Source: Planctomycetaceae bacterium (GTDB lineage: Bacteria > Planctomycetota > Planctomycetia > Pirellulales > Pirellulaceae). Taken from it: a DNA stretch of 8,292 nt. A program made the translations under genes and the position numbers. Location of the stretch: NCBI GenBank assembly GCA_002685655.1, contig NYXM01000118.1, positions 1 to 8,292 of the forward strand, read 5' to 3'. Every line of letters begins with the position of its first letter. The first letter of the stretch is position 1. Below the pieces are notes generated by a model. It was not told the DNA's origin. It did not search any database and saw only the letters and a program-made list of their open reading frames with translations. This document shows positions 1-6,583 of the stretch, in pieces.

Positions 1-29
1 GCGATCGACGTCTGATTTGCGAAAACCGA

Positions 30-2564
30 TTACCGGGAGCGCTCGAGCAATTCACGGAACTCGCCTTCCAGACCACTCGCTGCCAGATCTTCCGTCGCCT
101 GTAGATAACGAATCAAGTCGGCGGTGGCCTTCTTATCACCTAATTTGAAATGGGCCAGGGCGACGGAATACTTGGCGCGAAACCAACGGGCTGTGCGAGG
201 CCTCGTCTTGGTGGCAACACGCCGCCATTGAGACAGTGCCAACAGCAGCTGCTCGCGATCTTCGTTCAACAACAACTGTTCAGCATACGCGACCTGCACG
301 GTCGCCTGATTTGTGTACTTCCGGGCCAAAGTGGCATATGCGTTGAGAGCTGCTTCGCCATCGCCTAGCCTGACCAATGCGGCGGCACGGATCATTGCAA
401 TGCGCAACTGTTGCGTGGGATCGAGTTGCTCGTCGGCACGTAGCAACCGATCAGCAATGTCACGCTCCAGCGTCCCGATCGAGGCCGCTAACTGGGGTGA
501 ATCTGCGGCGGCTTGTTCGATGCCAGCCAGTAGTTCGAGCAACTGACCCGTCGAGGTGTCACCGATTTCTGCAAGCAATCGCTGTGACTCCTGTTGACCG
601 TTCGGTTTCTTGAGCACGGCCAGCACCAGCAACGACTGTGCGGTGTTACGCCAAATGGAAGAATCCTCGGCGTGTTCAATTCCAACGCGCAAGAGTTGTT
701 CAACCTGAACTGGGTTTGACCGCAAGTACCGCAACTGAATCCGCGCCAAACTGATCAGGCATTCGCCATCCAGCGCGCCCCACTGATCTGGCAACCTGGA
801 TTCATTCCGGCGCAAGACAGTATCAAGGTAACGGATCGCAGACTGCGCCGTCTCTTCGACCGGCTGATCGGCGGCAGCCAACACTTCCAGCCACTTCGTC
901 CAACATCGCGCGCTAGATGAGACTGCCACCGCGAACTGTTCCGACGAAAATGTAATCGCTGAGAAATTATCGACAGCTAATTCCCACTGCTGCCTGGCTT
1001 CATGCAGTTGCCCCAACCAGAGCCGCGCGGTATCGGCCGTTTCGGATGACGGCCATGTCTGCAGATGTTCGCTCAACCAGGCCGCATAATCAGACAACAG
1101 GCTCGAGTCCGCCTTCGCCTCTTGCGCCAGATTCACGATCGCCAGCAGATGCGCGTTGTCCGATAGCGGATTTGTCTGTTGCGACTGCGCCAGTTCACGA
1201 AATCGTTTCCGCGCATCGCCGTAATGTTGGCGCTGCTGTTCGATCAGCGCCGCTTTGTAGGCCAGCGAGAATGCCAGCCGCCCGTCACTGCTCGCCTGAG
1301 CTGCTTGCACTGCCTTGTCGTATGCCAGCACGGCATCGTTCAAGCGGCCCTTCAAATACAGGTCACGAGCGGCGCGGGCCAAGATGTTCACGTTGCCACT
1401 ACCCGCTCGCTGATTGACGCCTACGAGTAATAGCTCGGCGCGACGAGCCCAATAGGGACCATGCGTCTGCTCGATAAACTCCAGTGTCGCGACGGACTTC
1501 TTCTCCCATTCAGCCGCGTCGTTGCTGCCAGACGCACTGCCCGTCTTACGCCATTTGGCCACATAAACTTCCAGATAAGCGAAATCCAGTTCAGCCGATT
1601 CGGTACCATTGATCGCGCGACCCTTGCCGAGAGTCTTCAGGGCTTCATCCAGCTGTCCGGCGGTAACCAACAGTCGAATCGACTCGGCCCGCGCCTCCAG
1701 CCGAATCGAATCCGGATGATCCTCCGTATCCAAACCGTTCAACATCATCGCTGCAGTTTTCAATTCACCAAGCAATCGATGGCAGACAGACTGATCGATC
1801 TTGATTCGCGCCACCAGCGGATCATCGGCGGGAAGGACTTGCAGGGGCTGTTCCAACTTCTTTACAGTTTGTGTCAAGGCCGCCACACGATCGGCGCTTC
1901 CCACGGGATAACAGAGCGCCTGATTGCGTAAAGCACGTGCCCATTGGTAGCGAACGTTCTGCTGTAAGGAACTCAATTCCGCGGCTGTCAGCGCATCCGG
2001 CTGCCGTGTATTGCGCGCCGGCAATGGAATCGTCTTCGTCAGATGTTCGTCGATGGCTTCCAGTTTCCTCGCCGCTGCACGAATCGTCGTGCGAGCGAGG
2101 GCGAGAGCCTGGTCCGGTGCCGACCCAACTTCGGCTTCCATCCGCGCAAGTTCGCCCTGCGCTAACAGTGCCAGTGCGGCCTGAACTTGGACCAGCGGCA
2201 GGCGAGGATGATCTGGATTGGCGAATTCAAATTGCCGAGCGATGTCCGCTGCTTTTTGCCAAGACGTGTCGCGGGCAGCCCCCACGGTATTGACGGCCTG
2301 AGCGGAATAGGTCCGAATCAGCTCGATGGACCAATGAACCGTATCGCTCCTAGTCTTCTGAGGCGTATCGAGCCGCCCAAGACAGAATGTCTCGGCCAGC
2401 GAAAACAACCGCCGCTGCCGCAGTCCGTCGACAAATTGCTGGTCAACTTCTTCAACCGCTGCCATGCTCGACGAAACGCAGCACAGCGCCAGCAGAAAAC
2501 TGCTCGCCAAAATCGCTGTGAGGGCCCAACTTGCGTTAGTCAAACTGGTTTCAATTCGGCGCAT
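30..2564 (-). CDS. Large exported TPR-like helical-repeat protein
   Basis: No specific function is recognised. The protein is about 844 residues from ATG 2564. It opens with a Sec-type signal peptide: two arginines, then a hydrophobic stretch at about residues 15-29, then an Ala-rich cleavage region near SSMAA. The rest is Ala/Leu/Arg-rich and predicted almost wholly helical. TPR-like helix pairs are clearest at about residues 395-425, 430-463 and 720-765, and the C-terminus has another pair (FRAKYSVALAHFKLGD). This suggests a periplasmic alpha-solenoid that binds other proteins. It is the last gene of the vWA-TPR-ExbB-ExbD-ExbD unit. An in-frame TTG at 2609 overlaps the upstream TGA (TTGA) and would add a basic 15-residue extension; I prefer the ATG because it gives a normal signal peptide, but neither start has a good Shine-Dalgarno. 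The LALCC run is not a proper lipobox. Gene reality is near certain; the start is uncertain. Confidence 0.9.
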   Translation of the reverse strand: MRRIETSLTNASWALTAILASSFLLALCCVSSSMAAVEEVDQQFVDGLRQRRLFSLAETFCLGRLDTPQKTRSDTVHWSIELIRTYSAQAVNTVGAARDTSWQKAADIARQFEFANPDHPRLPLVQVQAALALLAQGELARMEAEVGSAPDQALALARTTIRAAARKLEAIDEHLTKTIPLPARNTRQPDALTAAELSSLQQNVRYQWARALRNQALCYPVGSADRVAALTQTVKKLEQPLQVLPADDPLVARIKIDQSVCHRLLGELKTAAMMLNGLDTEDHPDSIRLEARAESIRLLVTAGQLDEALKTLGKGRAINGTESAELDFAYLEVYVAKWRKTGSASGSNDAAEWEKKSVATLEFIEQTHGPYWARRAELLLVGVNQRAGSGNVNILARAARDLYLKGRLNDAVLAYDKAVQAAQASSDGRLAFSLAYKAALIEQQRQHYGDARKRFRELAQSQQTNPLSDNAHLLAIVNLAQEAKADSSLLSDYAAWLSEHLQTWPSSETADTARLWLGQLHEARQQWELAVDNFSAITFSSEQFAVAVSSSARCWTKWLEVLAAADQPVEETAQSAIRYLDTVLRRNESRLPDQWGALDGECLISLARIQLRYLRSNPVQVEQLLRVGIEHAEDSSIWRNTAQSLLVLAVLKKPNGQQESQRLLAEIGDTSTGQLLELLAGIEQAAADSPQLAASIGTLERDIADRLLRADEQLDPTQQLRIAMIRAAALVRLGDGEAALNAYATLARKYTNQATVQVAYAEQLLLNEDREQLLLALSQWRRVATKTRPRTARWFRAKYSVALAHFKLGDKKATADLIRYLQATEDLAASGLEGEFRELLERSR

Positions 2565-2605
2565 GGCAGTACGTTTCCGATGCCGTCTGGCGGCATCACA
2601 ACAAC

Positions 2606-3058
2606 TCAAGCATCTTCGGCGGCTAGATTCACTTTTTCGAAACCGATCAAACGCGAAATATCGTACGCAGCGATCACGTGGTTCAGCGGCGTATCCGCAT
2701 CGGGATGAATGATCACAGGCGCCGCCTGGTTGGCTTGAAAGATGGCCGTCAGTTGTCGACGCACTTCGTCGAGAGCGGGAATCGGTCTGTCATTGATTCG
2801 CCAGCCCGGTTGGCCGTCGATCCACACGATTCGCACGACAACTTCATGCAAATCGATCTCCTCGGGCGGCCTCTCCAGCGGCTCGGCGGCAGCACCAGCG
2901 GTCGCGTCTGAGACACTGCTTTGCAAAGCGTATTCGACAATATTGAAGCTTGATGTCCAGACAAAGAAAATCAGCAGTAAGAACACGACGTCGATCATCG
3001 GCGTCATCTTGACGTCCAAAGCGCTTCGACGATCGGTATAGACGGATGGTCGACGCAT
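2606..3058 (-). CDS. ExbD/TolR-family proton-channel subunit (second copy)
   Basis: A biopolymer-transport ExbD/TolR-family protein of 150 residues. Proteins of this family sit inside an ExbB/TolQ ring in the inner membrane and carry protons on one membrane aspartate. Here the signature MTPMIDVVFLLLIFF is at about residues 18-32, with the essential Asp at D23. A periplasmic domain follows, ending in HVIAAYDISRLIGFEKVNLA, typical of the family's C-terminal helix and strand. An acidic, Ala/Glu/Pro-rich insert at about residues 50-70 separates helix and domain and is missing from the first copy. The reading frame stays open upstream to 3121, but ATG 3058 is the natural start: it overlaps the TGA of the first copy by one base (TGATG) and has GGAGG ten bases upstream. 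Its stop lies beside the next gene. It may form a heteromeric pair with the first copy. Family assignment is firm; the transported or energised partner is not known. Confidence 0.93.
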   Translation of the reverse strand: MRRPSVYTDRRSALDVKMTPMIDVVFLLLIFFVWTSSFNIVEYALQSSVSDATAGAAAEPLERPPEEIDLHEVVVRIVWIDGQPGWRINDRPIPALDEVRRQLTAIFQANQAAPVIIHPDADTPLNHVIAAYDISRLIGFEKVNLAAEDA

Positions 3059-3486
3059 CAGCGCGCATCCTCCGTGCGATAGACACCGATAGTTACGTTC
3101 CAGATACCCGTGCGGGCGCACGACAACATGATTGGCGAGATATGGCGATATGGCACTTCGCGGTCGCCGCGGATGCGGACTTCGAGTTCGCCGTTGGCGG
3201 CTTCACGCGCGACGACCAGTCGCTGGCCAAGTTCTTGGCGCGTGACAGGACGCCCCGCCAGGATCATCTCCCCGTCGCCCTTCACGTTTAACGTCAAGCG
3301 GCGGCCTTCAATATCTTCAGCTTTGGTGCCACTATCGGCGATCGGCAACGGCAGGGCCATCTGCGCTTCCTGCCGAGCGAGATGACTGGAGACCAGGAAG
3401 AAGATGATCAACAAGAACACAACATCGATCATGGGCGTCATGTCGAACCCAAGGTCACCACTTCGGAGATTCTGCGGGACTCGCAT
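3058..3486 (-). CDS. ExbD/TolR-family proton-channel subunit (first copy)
   Basis: An ExbD/TolR-family protein of 142 residues, almost exactly the length of E. coli ExbD. A short cytoplasmic N-terminus is followed by DMTPMIDVVFLLIIFFLVSS at residues 15-34, a single transmembrane helix with the conserved proton-carrying Asp at D21. The remaining hundred or so residues form the periplasmic domain, with the family's usual beta-strand run (RRLTLNVKGDGEMILAGRPV) and a RIRGDREVPY segment. The ATG shares its A with the TAA of the ExbB-like gene (TAATG) and has AAGGAGG six bases upstream, so translation is probably coupled to ExbB and also initiates strongly by itself. It differs clearly from the second copy outside the membrane helix, so this looks like an old duplication rather than a recent repeat. 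Whether it is functionally TolR-like, ExbD-like or part of another motor cannot be told from sequence. Confidence 0.95.
   Translation of the reverse strand: MRVPQNLRSGDLGFDMTPMIDVVFLLIIFFLVSSHLARQEAQMALPLPIADSGTKAEDIEGRRLTLNVKGDGEMILAGRPVTRQELGQRLVVAREAANGELEVRIRGDREVPYRHISPIMLSCARTGIWNVTIGVYRTEDAR
3069..3073 (-). promoter_or_regulatory. Shine-Dalgarno for second exbD-like gene
   Basis: On the minus strand GGAGG lies within the end of the first exbD-like gene, ten bases before ATG 3058. The spacing is a little long but usable. It argues for ATG 3058 over the upstream in-frame codon at 3121. Confidence 0.68.
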
Positions 3487-4268
3487 TAGCGCCCTCCTTC
3501 AACCGGTGGCGGTGCGGCCTTGCCGGGGTTGGGCGCGCGACGGCGTTTCAGCGGCGTGAAGACGTGCTGCGCGACATACGCTGCCTCGGCCACCAACTGA
3601 TCGACGCGATTTCGAAACACGGCAAACGCACCCAATGAGGGAATCGCCACGAGCAAGCCTCCCACAGTCGTCACGAGAGCCTGATAGATCCCTTCGGCCA
3701 GATCCGCCGCTCCGGCCGAGCCTTGTGTGCTGGCAACCTGTTGAAAGGCGAACACCATTCCCATGACTGTTCCCAACAAGCCGACCATGGGGGCGATGTT
3801 GCCAATCACCGAAAGGTACTCGATCTTTCGAAATAGCCGTGCCGACTGCTCGGCTGTCGCATCCTCCAACGCCTTTTCCACGGCTGACCAGCCACCTTCA
3901 ATCTCCGTCAGGCCGTTCAACAGAACAAACGACAGGAAGCTCGGTCGCTGATGACACAATTGGCTGGCTTCATCGATCTGGCCGGCGAGCAGACGCTGCC
4001 GAACCTCGTCGCCCAGACCCTCGGGCATGATCTCGCTGCGACGAAGGGTCATGATATGTTCGAATACGAGATACGCCGCCGTCATCGAAAGGGCGAACAA
4101 CAACAGCACAATCAGGAATCCGACCCAACCACCTGAGAAGATGATACTGAAAAAGCCTTCACTCGCCGGCTGTGCTTCAGTCGTGCCGCCTGGGCCTTGT
4201 GCCCAAGCAACACCTTGGAGGCCAGCAACTGCAATGAGAAACCAGAGCGTAATGGATGGCTTGATCAT
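3486..4268 (-). CDS. MotA/TolQ/ExbB-family proton-channel protein with signal peptide
   Basis: A 260-residue inner-membrane proton-channel subunit that should assemble as a ring around ExbD. Residues 1-23 look like a cleavable signal peptide ending AWA before QG, an N-terminal addition absent from E. coli ExbB. Transmembrane helix 1 is at about 47-69, helix 2 at about 153-177 (IGNIAPMVGLLGTVMGMVF) and helix 3 at about 193-217 (GIYQALVTTVGGLLVAIPSL). Aligned by eye to E. coli ExbB, the channel threonines T148 and T181 are kept as T167 and T201. The position of E176 is Gln (Q196), with a Glu three residues before it. The tail is basic, then Pro/Ala-rich. ATG 4268 directly follows the TGA of the TPR gene with no gap, and a weak GAAG lies upstream. 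Together with the two ExbD copies this is a complete stator-type module. Family certain, specific role unknown. Confidence 0.96.
   Translation of the reverse strand: MIKPSITLWFLIAVAGLQGVAWAQGPGGTTEAQPASEGFFSIIFSGGWVGFLIVLLLFALSMTAAYLVFEHIMTLRRSEIMPEGLGDEVRQRLLAGQIDEASQLCHQRPSFLSFVLLNGLTEIEGGWSAVEKALEDATAEQSARLFRKIEYLSVIGNIAPMVGLLGTVMGMVFAFQQVASTQGSAGAADLAEGIYQALVTTVGGLLVAIPSLGAFAVFRNRVDQLVAEAAYVAQHVFTPLKRRRAPNPGKAAPPPVEGGR
3493..3499 (-). promoter_or_regulatory. Strong Shine-Dalgarno for first exbD-like gene
   Basis: On the minus strand AAGGAGG lies inside the last codons of the ExbB-like gene, six bases before the ATG at 3486. It supports that start and suggests the ExbD subunit is translated efficiently in step with ExbB. 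Confidence 0.8.
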
Positions 4269-5381
4269 TCAGTGTTTCTTCTTTTCTGTGTTGCGTTTGT
4301 CTGAGCTGTTCTTGTCTGAGGTCGCGTTATCTGCATTGGACGGTGATCGTGCCGCGAACCGCCCTTGGGCGGTGGCGGCCATCGGCGTGTCAGCGTAGTC
4401 GACGATGATCTCTCGATACAATCCACGAGCTTCACCAGGTCGGTTGATCGTCTCCAGTTCGCTTCCAGTCGCCAACAGCGCCTGTGCGGCGAGCGTGCGA
4501 TCTTCTGGAAAATTGATTGGGATGCGCAGGAAGGCCAGCGCAGCCCGGGCGGGCTGGCCGCGTAGCGCCTGCGCGGTGCCCAACAAGAAATAGGGACCGC
4601 CGCGGATCGCCTGCGGCATGGCCTCAACACGCGTTTGCATTCGGATCACGTCAGCGTCGGTGAGCGTGGCAAGCTGTGTCCGCCACGTTTGAGCTTCCGC
4701 CAAGAAGATGATCCTGGCGTCAGTGGCATTCGTGAGACTGCGTAGCATCTGCAGAGCTTCAGGACGTTTGGCCGTAGTCAACAGCCAACTGGCACCGATC
4801 AACTGACCTGCCGGCTGTTTGGCATCGGCCAACAGCGTCGCGGCGCGGCGTTCGACTGCCACGTCAGGTGGCCGGCCACCCCACACCAGCGGAATCGCCG
4901 AAAAATGCTGTGTCGTCGTGTCGCTGCGATAGAGCGCCAGGAACGACGCCGAAGCCTGTTCGAACTGACCCAAATTGCGGTAACACCAGGTGATCTTTGC
5001 CAATTGCTGACGCTGTACCCACTTCCTTTTTTCGATCCGCAACGCCTTCGAGTACTCTTCGAGCGATTCTTGATATCGGTGGCGATGAAAGCTCGCTCGG
5101 GCTAGTTGATGTGGCGCGGACCTGTCGCTCTCGACACGCAGCACGCGGTCAGACTTGAATGTCTGCTGGCGACCGCTGGGATGTCGCAACACCAGTTGGT
5201 CGCCCGTGAATTCTTCGACGTTACCTACGACACGCGACTCGCCAAGACCGCTCGGTGTTCTTAAGAACACACGATCGGCCGCAGTAGCAGGCATCCGGCC
5301 CACGGCATGGACGGTTGTGAAAACGACGAAGATCGACGCAATCGATCGAAGTTTGTGCAGGACTATTAATTTCGTAATCAT
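4269..5381 (-). CDS. Exported TPR protein with N-terminal small beta domain
   Basis: A 370-residue exported protein of unknown function. The N-terminus is basic (K4, K10, R12), then hydrophobic at about residues 13-28, then PATAAD, which fits signal peptidase cleavage near residue 35. Residues 36-84 look like a small beta-rich domain (short strands VVGNVEEFTG, LVLRHPSG, SDRVLRVE). Residues 90-155 hold two TPR-like helix pairs (YQESLEEYSKAL, LGQFEQASASFLALY), and a further pair occurs at about 293-342. The last 28 residues are polar and Lys/Asp/Ser-rich. The reading frame is open to an ATG at 5435 inside the vWA gene, with more ATGs at 5420 and 5414. I chose ATG 5381, ten bases after the vWA stop, because only this start puts the signal peptide at the N-terminus; no strong Shine-Dalgarno decides it. 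It abuts the ExbB gene exactly and is likely a periplasmic partner of that complex. Confidence 0.88.
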   Translation of the reverse strand: MITKLIVLHKLRSIASIFVVFTTVHAVGRMPATAADRVFLRTPSGLGESRVVGNVEEFTGDQLVLRHPSGRQQTFKSDRVLRVESDRSAPHQLARASFHRHRYQESLEEYSKALRIEKRKWVQRQQLAKITWCYRNLGQFEQASASFLALYRSDTTTQHFSAIPLVWGGRPPDVAVERRAATLLADAKQPAGQLIGASWLLTTAKRPEALQMLRSLTNATDARIIFLAEAQTWRTQLATLTDADVIRMQTRVEAMPQAIRGGPYFLLGTAQALRGQPARAALAFLRIPINFPEDRTLAAQALLATGSELETINRPGEARGLYREIIVDYADTPMAATAQGRFAARSPSNADNATSDKNSSDKRNTEKKKH

Positions 5382-5391
5382 ATGTCGGTTA

Positions 5392-6384
5392 CTATCTGCC
5401 CAGTCGCGTAACATCGACATAGACGTGTTTTCCACCGTTTTGGCGAGCCAGTTTGACCAAGAAGTTGTCGCCCCCCTGGGACGGTCCCGAACCGAATTCG
5501 ATGGAGTTGATCACAGCTCCGGTCCGATTTCGCGATTGGATGTCGGCCAGTTCGCTAGGAGTCAATTGCGGTTCGGCGGCATCGGTCAAAAAGAAGATGA
5601 CGTCAGGCTGCATACCCAGTGCCTGACGCAGCGCATCCAGATGCCGGGTAGCACCGGCTGGCACGACATTGCGAACAAACGCGGAAGCTAACTCCTTGTT
5701 CTCGTCCGTACCAAACATCAATTGAGGTGGACGTGGCCGATGCGGGTTGAAAACCGACGTCTTGTCGTTGTAGAAGACGATTTGGAATTGATGAATGCTC
5801 TCGAGGCTTTCCAGGCTCTTGAGCAACTCTGTCCGCGACGCCGCCATAGGTCGTCCTTGAAACCCTCGCATACTCGCGGATCGATCAAATACGTACACAA
5901 ACCTGCTGCCGGTCCCCTGGGCACCGAACACTTGCGTCGAGGCCTCTCCATCTCCGACACGTCTGGACGGCTGATTGGCGGCTGTGAAACCGCCGGCTGC
6001 TGGCATGGAGGCCGATGTCGACAGCGATCCGGTGGCCGATGGCAGCGCCAAGGCCAGGGCGGGGGTTGCGGCCTGATCCATGGACGGCAGAACCAATGAC
6101 GGAGACGAAGTCGAGGACGAGACGATCGACGCGATGGAGTCGACGTTGTCTTCGGTCAAGTACTCTGTTTTTGACCGGTCTCGCTGAACCAGCGCAATCC
6201 CAGCCACGCGATGCGCCTTGGTGTCAACCTGACGCGACGTCGCCTGCGGTAGAAACGCCAGCAGTATCATGCCCGTCACATGCAACATGACGGACAGTAA
6301 CCAAGCTGGAAGCCCGCGCCGCGGTGCCGCGGAATCGGCCTCCCAGCTACCCGCCGTGGACTCCCAGGCCATTTCGATCGACAA
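5392..6384 (-). CDS. Bitopic von Willebrand A-domain protein with TonB-like membrane anchor
   Basis: First gene of the minus-strand unit, 330 residues from TTG 6384. A short N-terminus with Arg-Arg precedes one transmembrane helix at about residues 27-46, which contains LLSVMLH. This is a Ser-x3-His pattern (S31, H35) like that of TonB and TolA. A Ser/Ala/Thr-rich linker (about 75-150) leads to a vWA domain at about 160-325. Its metal site is intact: DRSAS at 167-171, the Thr of GATRHLDAL (T246) and the Asp of FFLTDA (D268). The C-terminal NFLVKLARQNGGKHVYVDV completes the fold. Positive charges before the helix favour a periplasmic vWA domain, and the protein has no cysteine after the helix. 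Start choice: an in-frame GTG at 6426 falls on the predicted transcription start, TTG 6384 has AAAGGTG seven bases upstream, and ATG 6372 is a fallback. The likely role is a periplasmic binding or scaffold module energised by the downstream ExbB/ExbD; that is inference. Confidence 0.9.
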   Translation of the reverse strand: MSIEMAWESTAGSWEADSAAPRRGLPAWLLSVMLHVTGMILLAFLPQATSRQVDTKAHRVAGIALVQRDRSKTEYLTEDNVDSIASIVSSSTSSPSLVLPSMDQAATPALALALPSATGSLSTSASMPAAGGFTAANQPSRRVGDGEASTQVFGAQGTGSRFVYVFDRSASMRGFQGRPMAASRTELLKSLESLESIHQFQIVFYNDKTSVFNPHRPRPPQLMFGTDENKELASAFVRNVVPAGATRHLDALRQALGMQPDVIFFLTDAAEPQLTPSELADIQSRNRTGAVINSIEFGSGPSQGGDNFLVKLARQNGGKHVYVDVTRLGR

Positions 6385-6432
6385 GACGAAACACCTTTCC
6401 AAATAGAGGATTACGCCCAAAAACACCGTGCA

Positions 6433-6461
6433 ATTCTAGACCTCGCCTGAAATTGCGTCAA
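6433..6461 (-). promoter_or_regulatory. Sigma70-type promoter for the vWA-TPR-ExbBD unit
   Basis: Reading the minus strand, TTGACG (6461-6456) is followed by exactly 17 bases and then TAGAAT (6438-6433). Each box is one mismatch from the sigma70 consensus. The predicted transcription start is near 6426, giving a leader of about 40 bases before TTG 6384. No other promoter of similar quality was noticed in the unit, and the tight gene packing suggests one polycistronic message. Housekeeping sigma specificity in planctomycetes is assumed to follow the consensus. Confidence 0.72.
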
Positions 6462-6510
6462 CGCGAATGAAATCGGGCTAACCGCATGGAAACAGTTGCT
6501 GCGACCCGGT

Positions 6511-6538
6511 TTGTGACAAGCGACCGTCGCGCTATAAT
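6511..6538 (+). promoter_or_regulatory. Sigma70-type promoter for def-fmt
   Basis: A perfect TATAAT lies at 6533-6538. The best upstream box is TTGTGA at 6511-6516 (four of six consensus positions) with a 16-base spacer. Predicted start is near 6545, leaving a leader of about 40 bases before the def TTG codon. It points away from the promoter of the minus-strand unit, and about 50 bases separate the two -35 boxes. Confidence 0.65.
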
Positions 6539-6572
6539 CCTTTCAGCCATCTGAATCGCGGCAGCCACCTGA

Positions 6573-6577
6573 GGAGG
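6573..6577 (+). promoter_or_regulatory. Shine-Dalgarno site that fixes the TTG start of def
   Basis: GGAGG, inside GAGGAGGAT, lies six bases upstream of TTG 6584. This is near-ideal strength and spacing and is the main reason for accepting TTG. The next in-frame ATG is 32 codons in and would remove conserved N-terminal sequence (YPHPTLR). Confidence 0.85.
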
Positions 6578-6583
6578 ATTATT

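Noticed and set aside
1461..1931. 156-codon open frame on the plus strand
   Set aside because: Antisense to the large TPR protein, no recognisable family, and explained by the codon bias of the real gene.
2486..2496. Lipobox in the large TPR protein (LALCC)
   Set aside because: The residue before each Cys is Leu or Cys, not the small residue (Gly, Ala or Ser) required by lipoprotein signal peptidase.
2187..2708. 173-codon open frame on the plus strand
   Set aside because: It lies antisense to the signal peptide end of the large TPR gene and the second ExbD; composition is shadow-like (many Arg/Pro/Ser/Gln) with no domain and no Shine-Dalgarno.
3059..3121. Extended N-terminus of the second ExbD starting at 3121
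   Set aside because: The extra 21 residues overlap the first ExbD and lack family similarity, whereas ATG 3058 gives the standard short cytoplasmic tail and has a Shine-Dalgarno.
3486..4268. Flagellar MotA or Zorya-type ZorA
   Set aside because: The gene is of ExbB/TolQ size and has a signal peptide. The partner proteins are short ExbD-type without an OmpA-like peptidoglycan-binding domain, and no ZorC/ZorD helicase or nuclease lies nearby.
5382..5435. Extended N-terminus of the TPR gene starting at ATG 5435
   Set aside because: It would put 18 polar residues before a clear signal peptide and overlap the vWA gene by 44 bases; ATG 5381 gives a normal exported protein.
30..6384. Bacteroidetes-type Bat aerotolerance operon
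   Set aside because: It shares vWA and TPR genes, but there is no MoxR-family ATPase and no DUF58 protein, and the ExbB/ExbD genes are central here.
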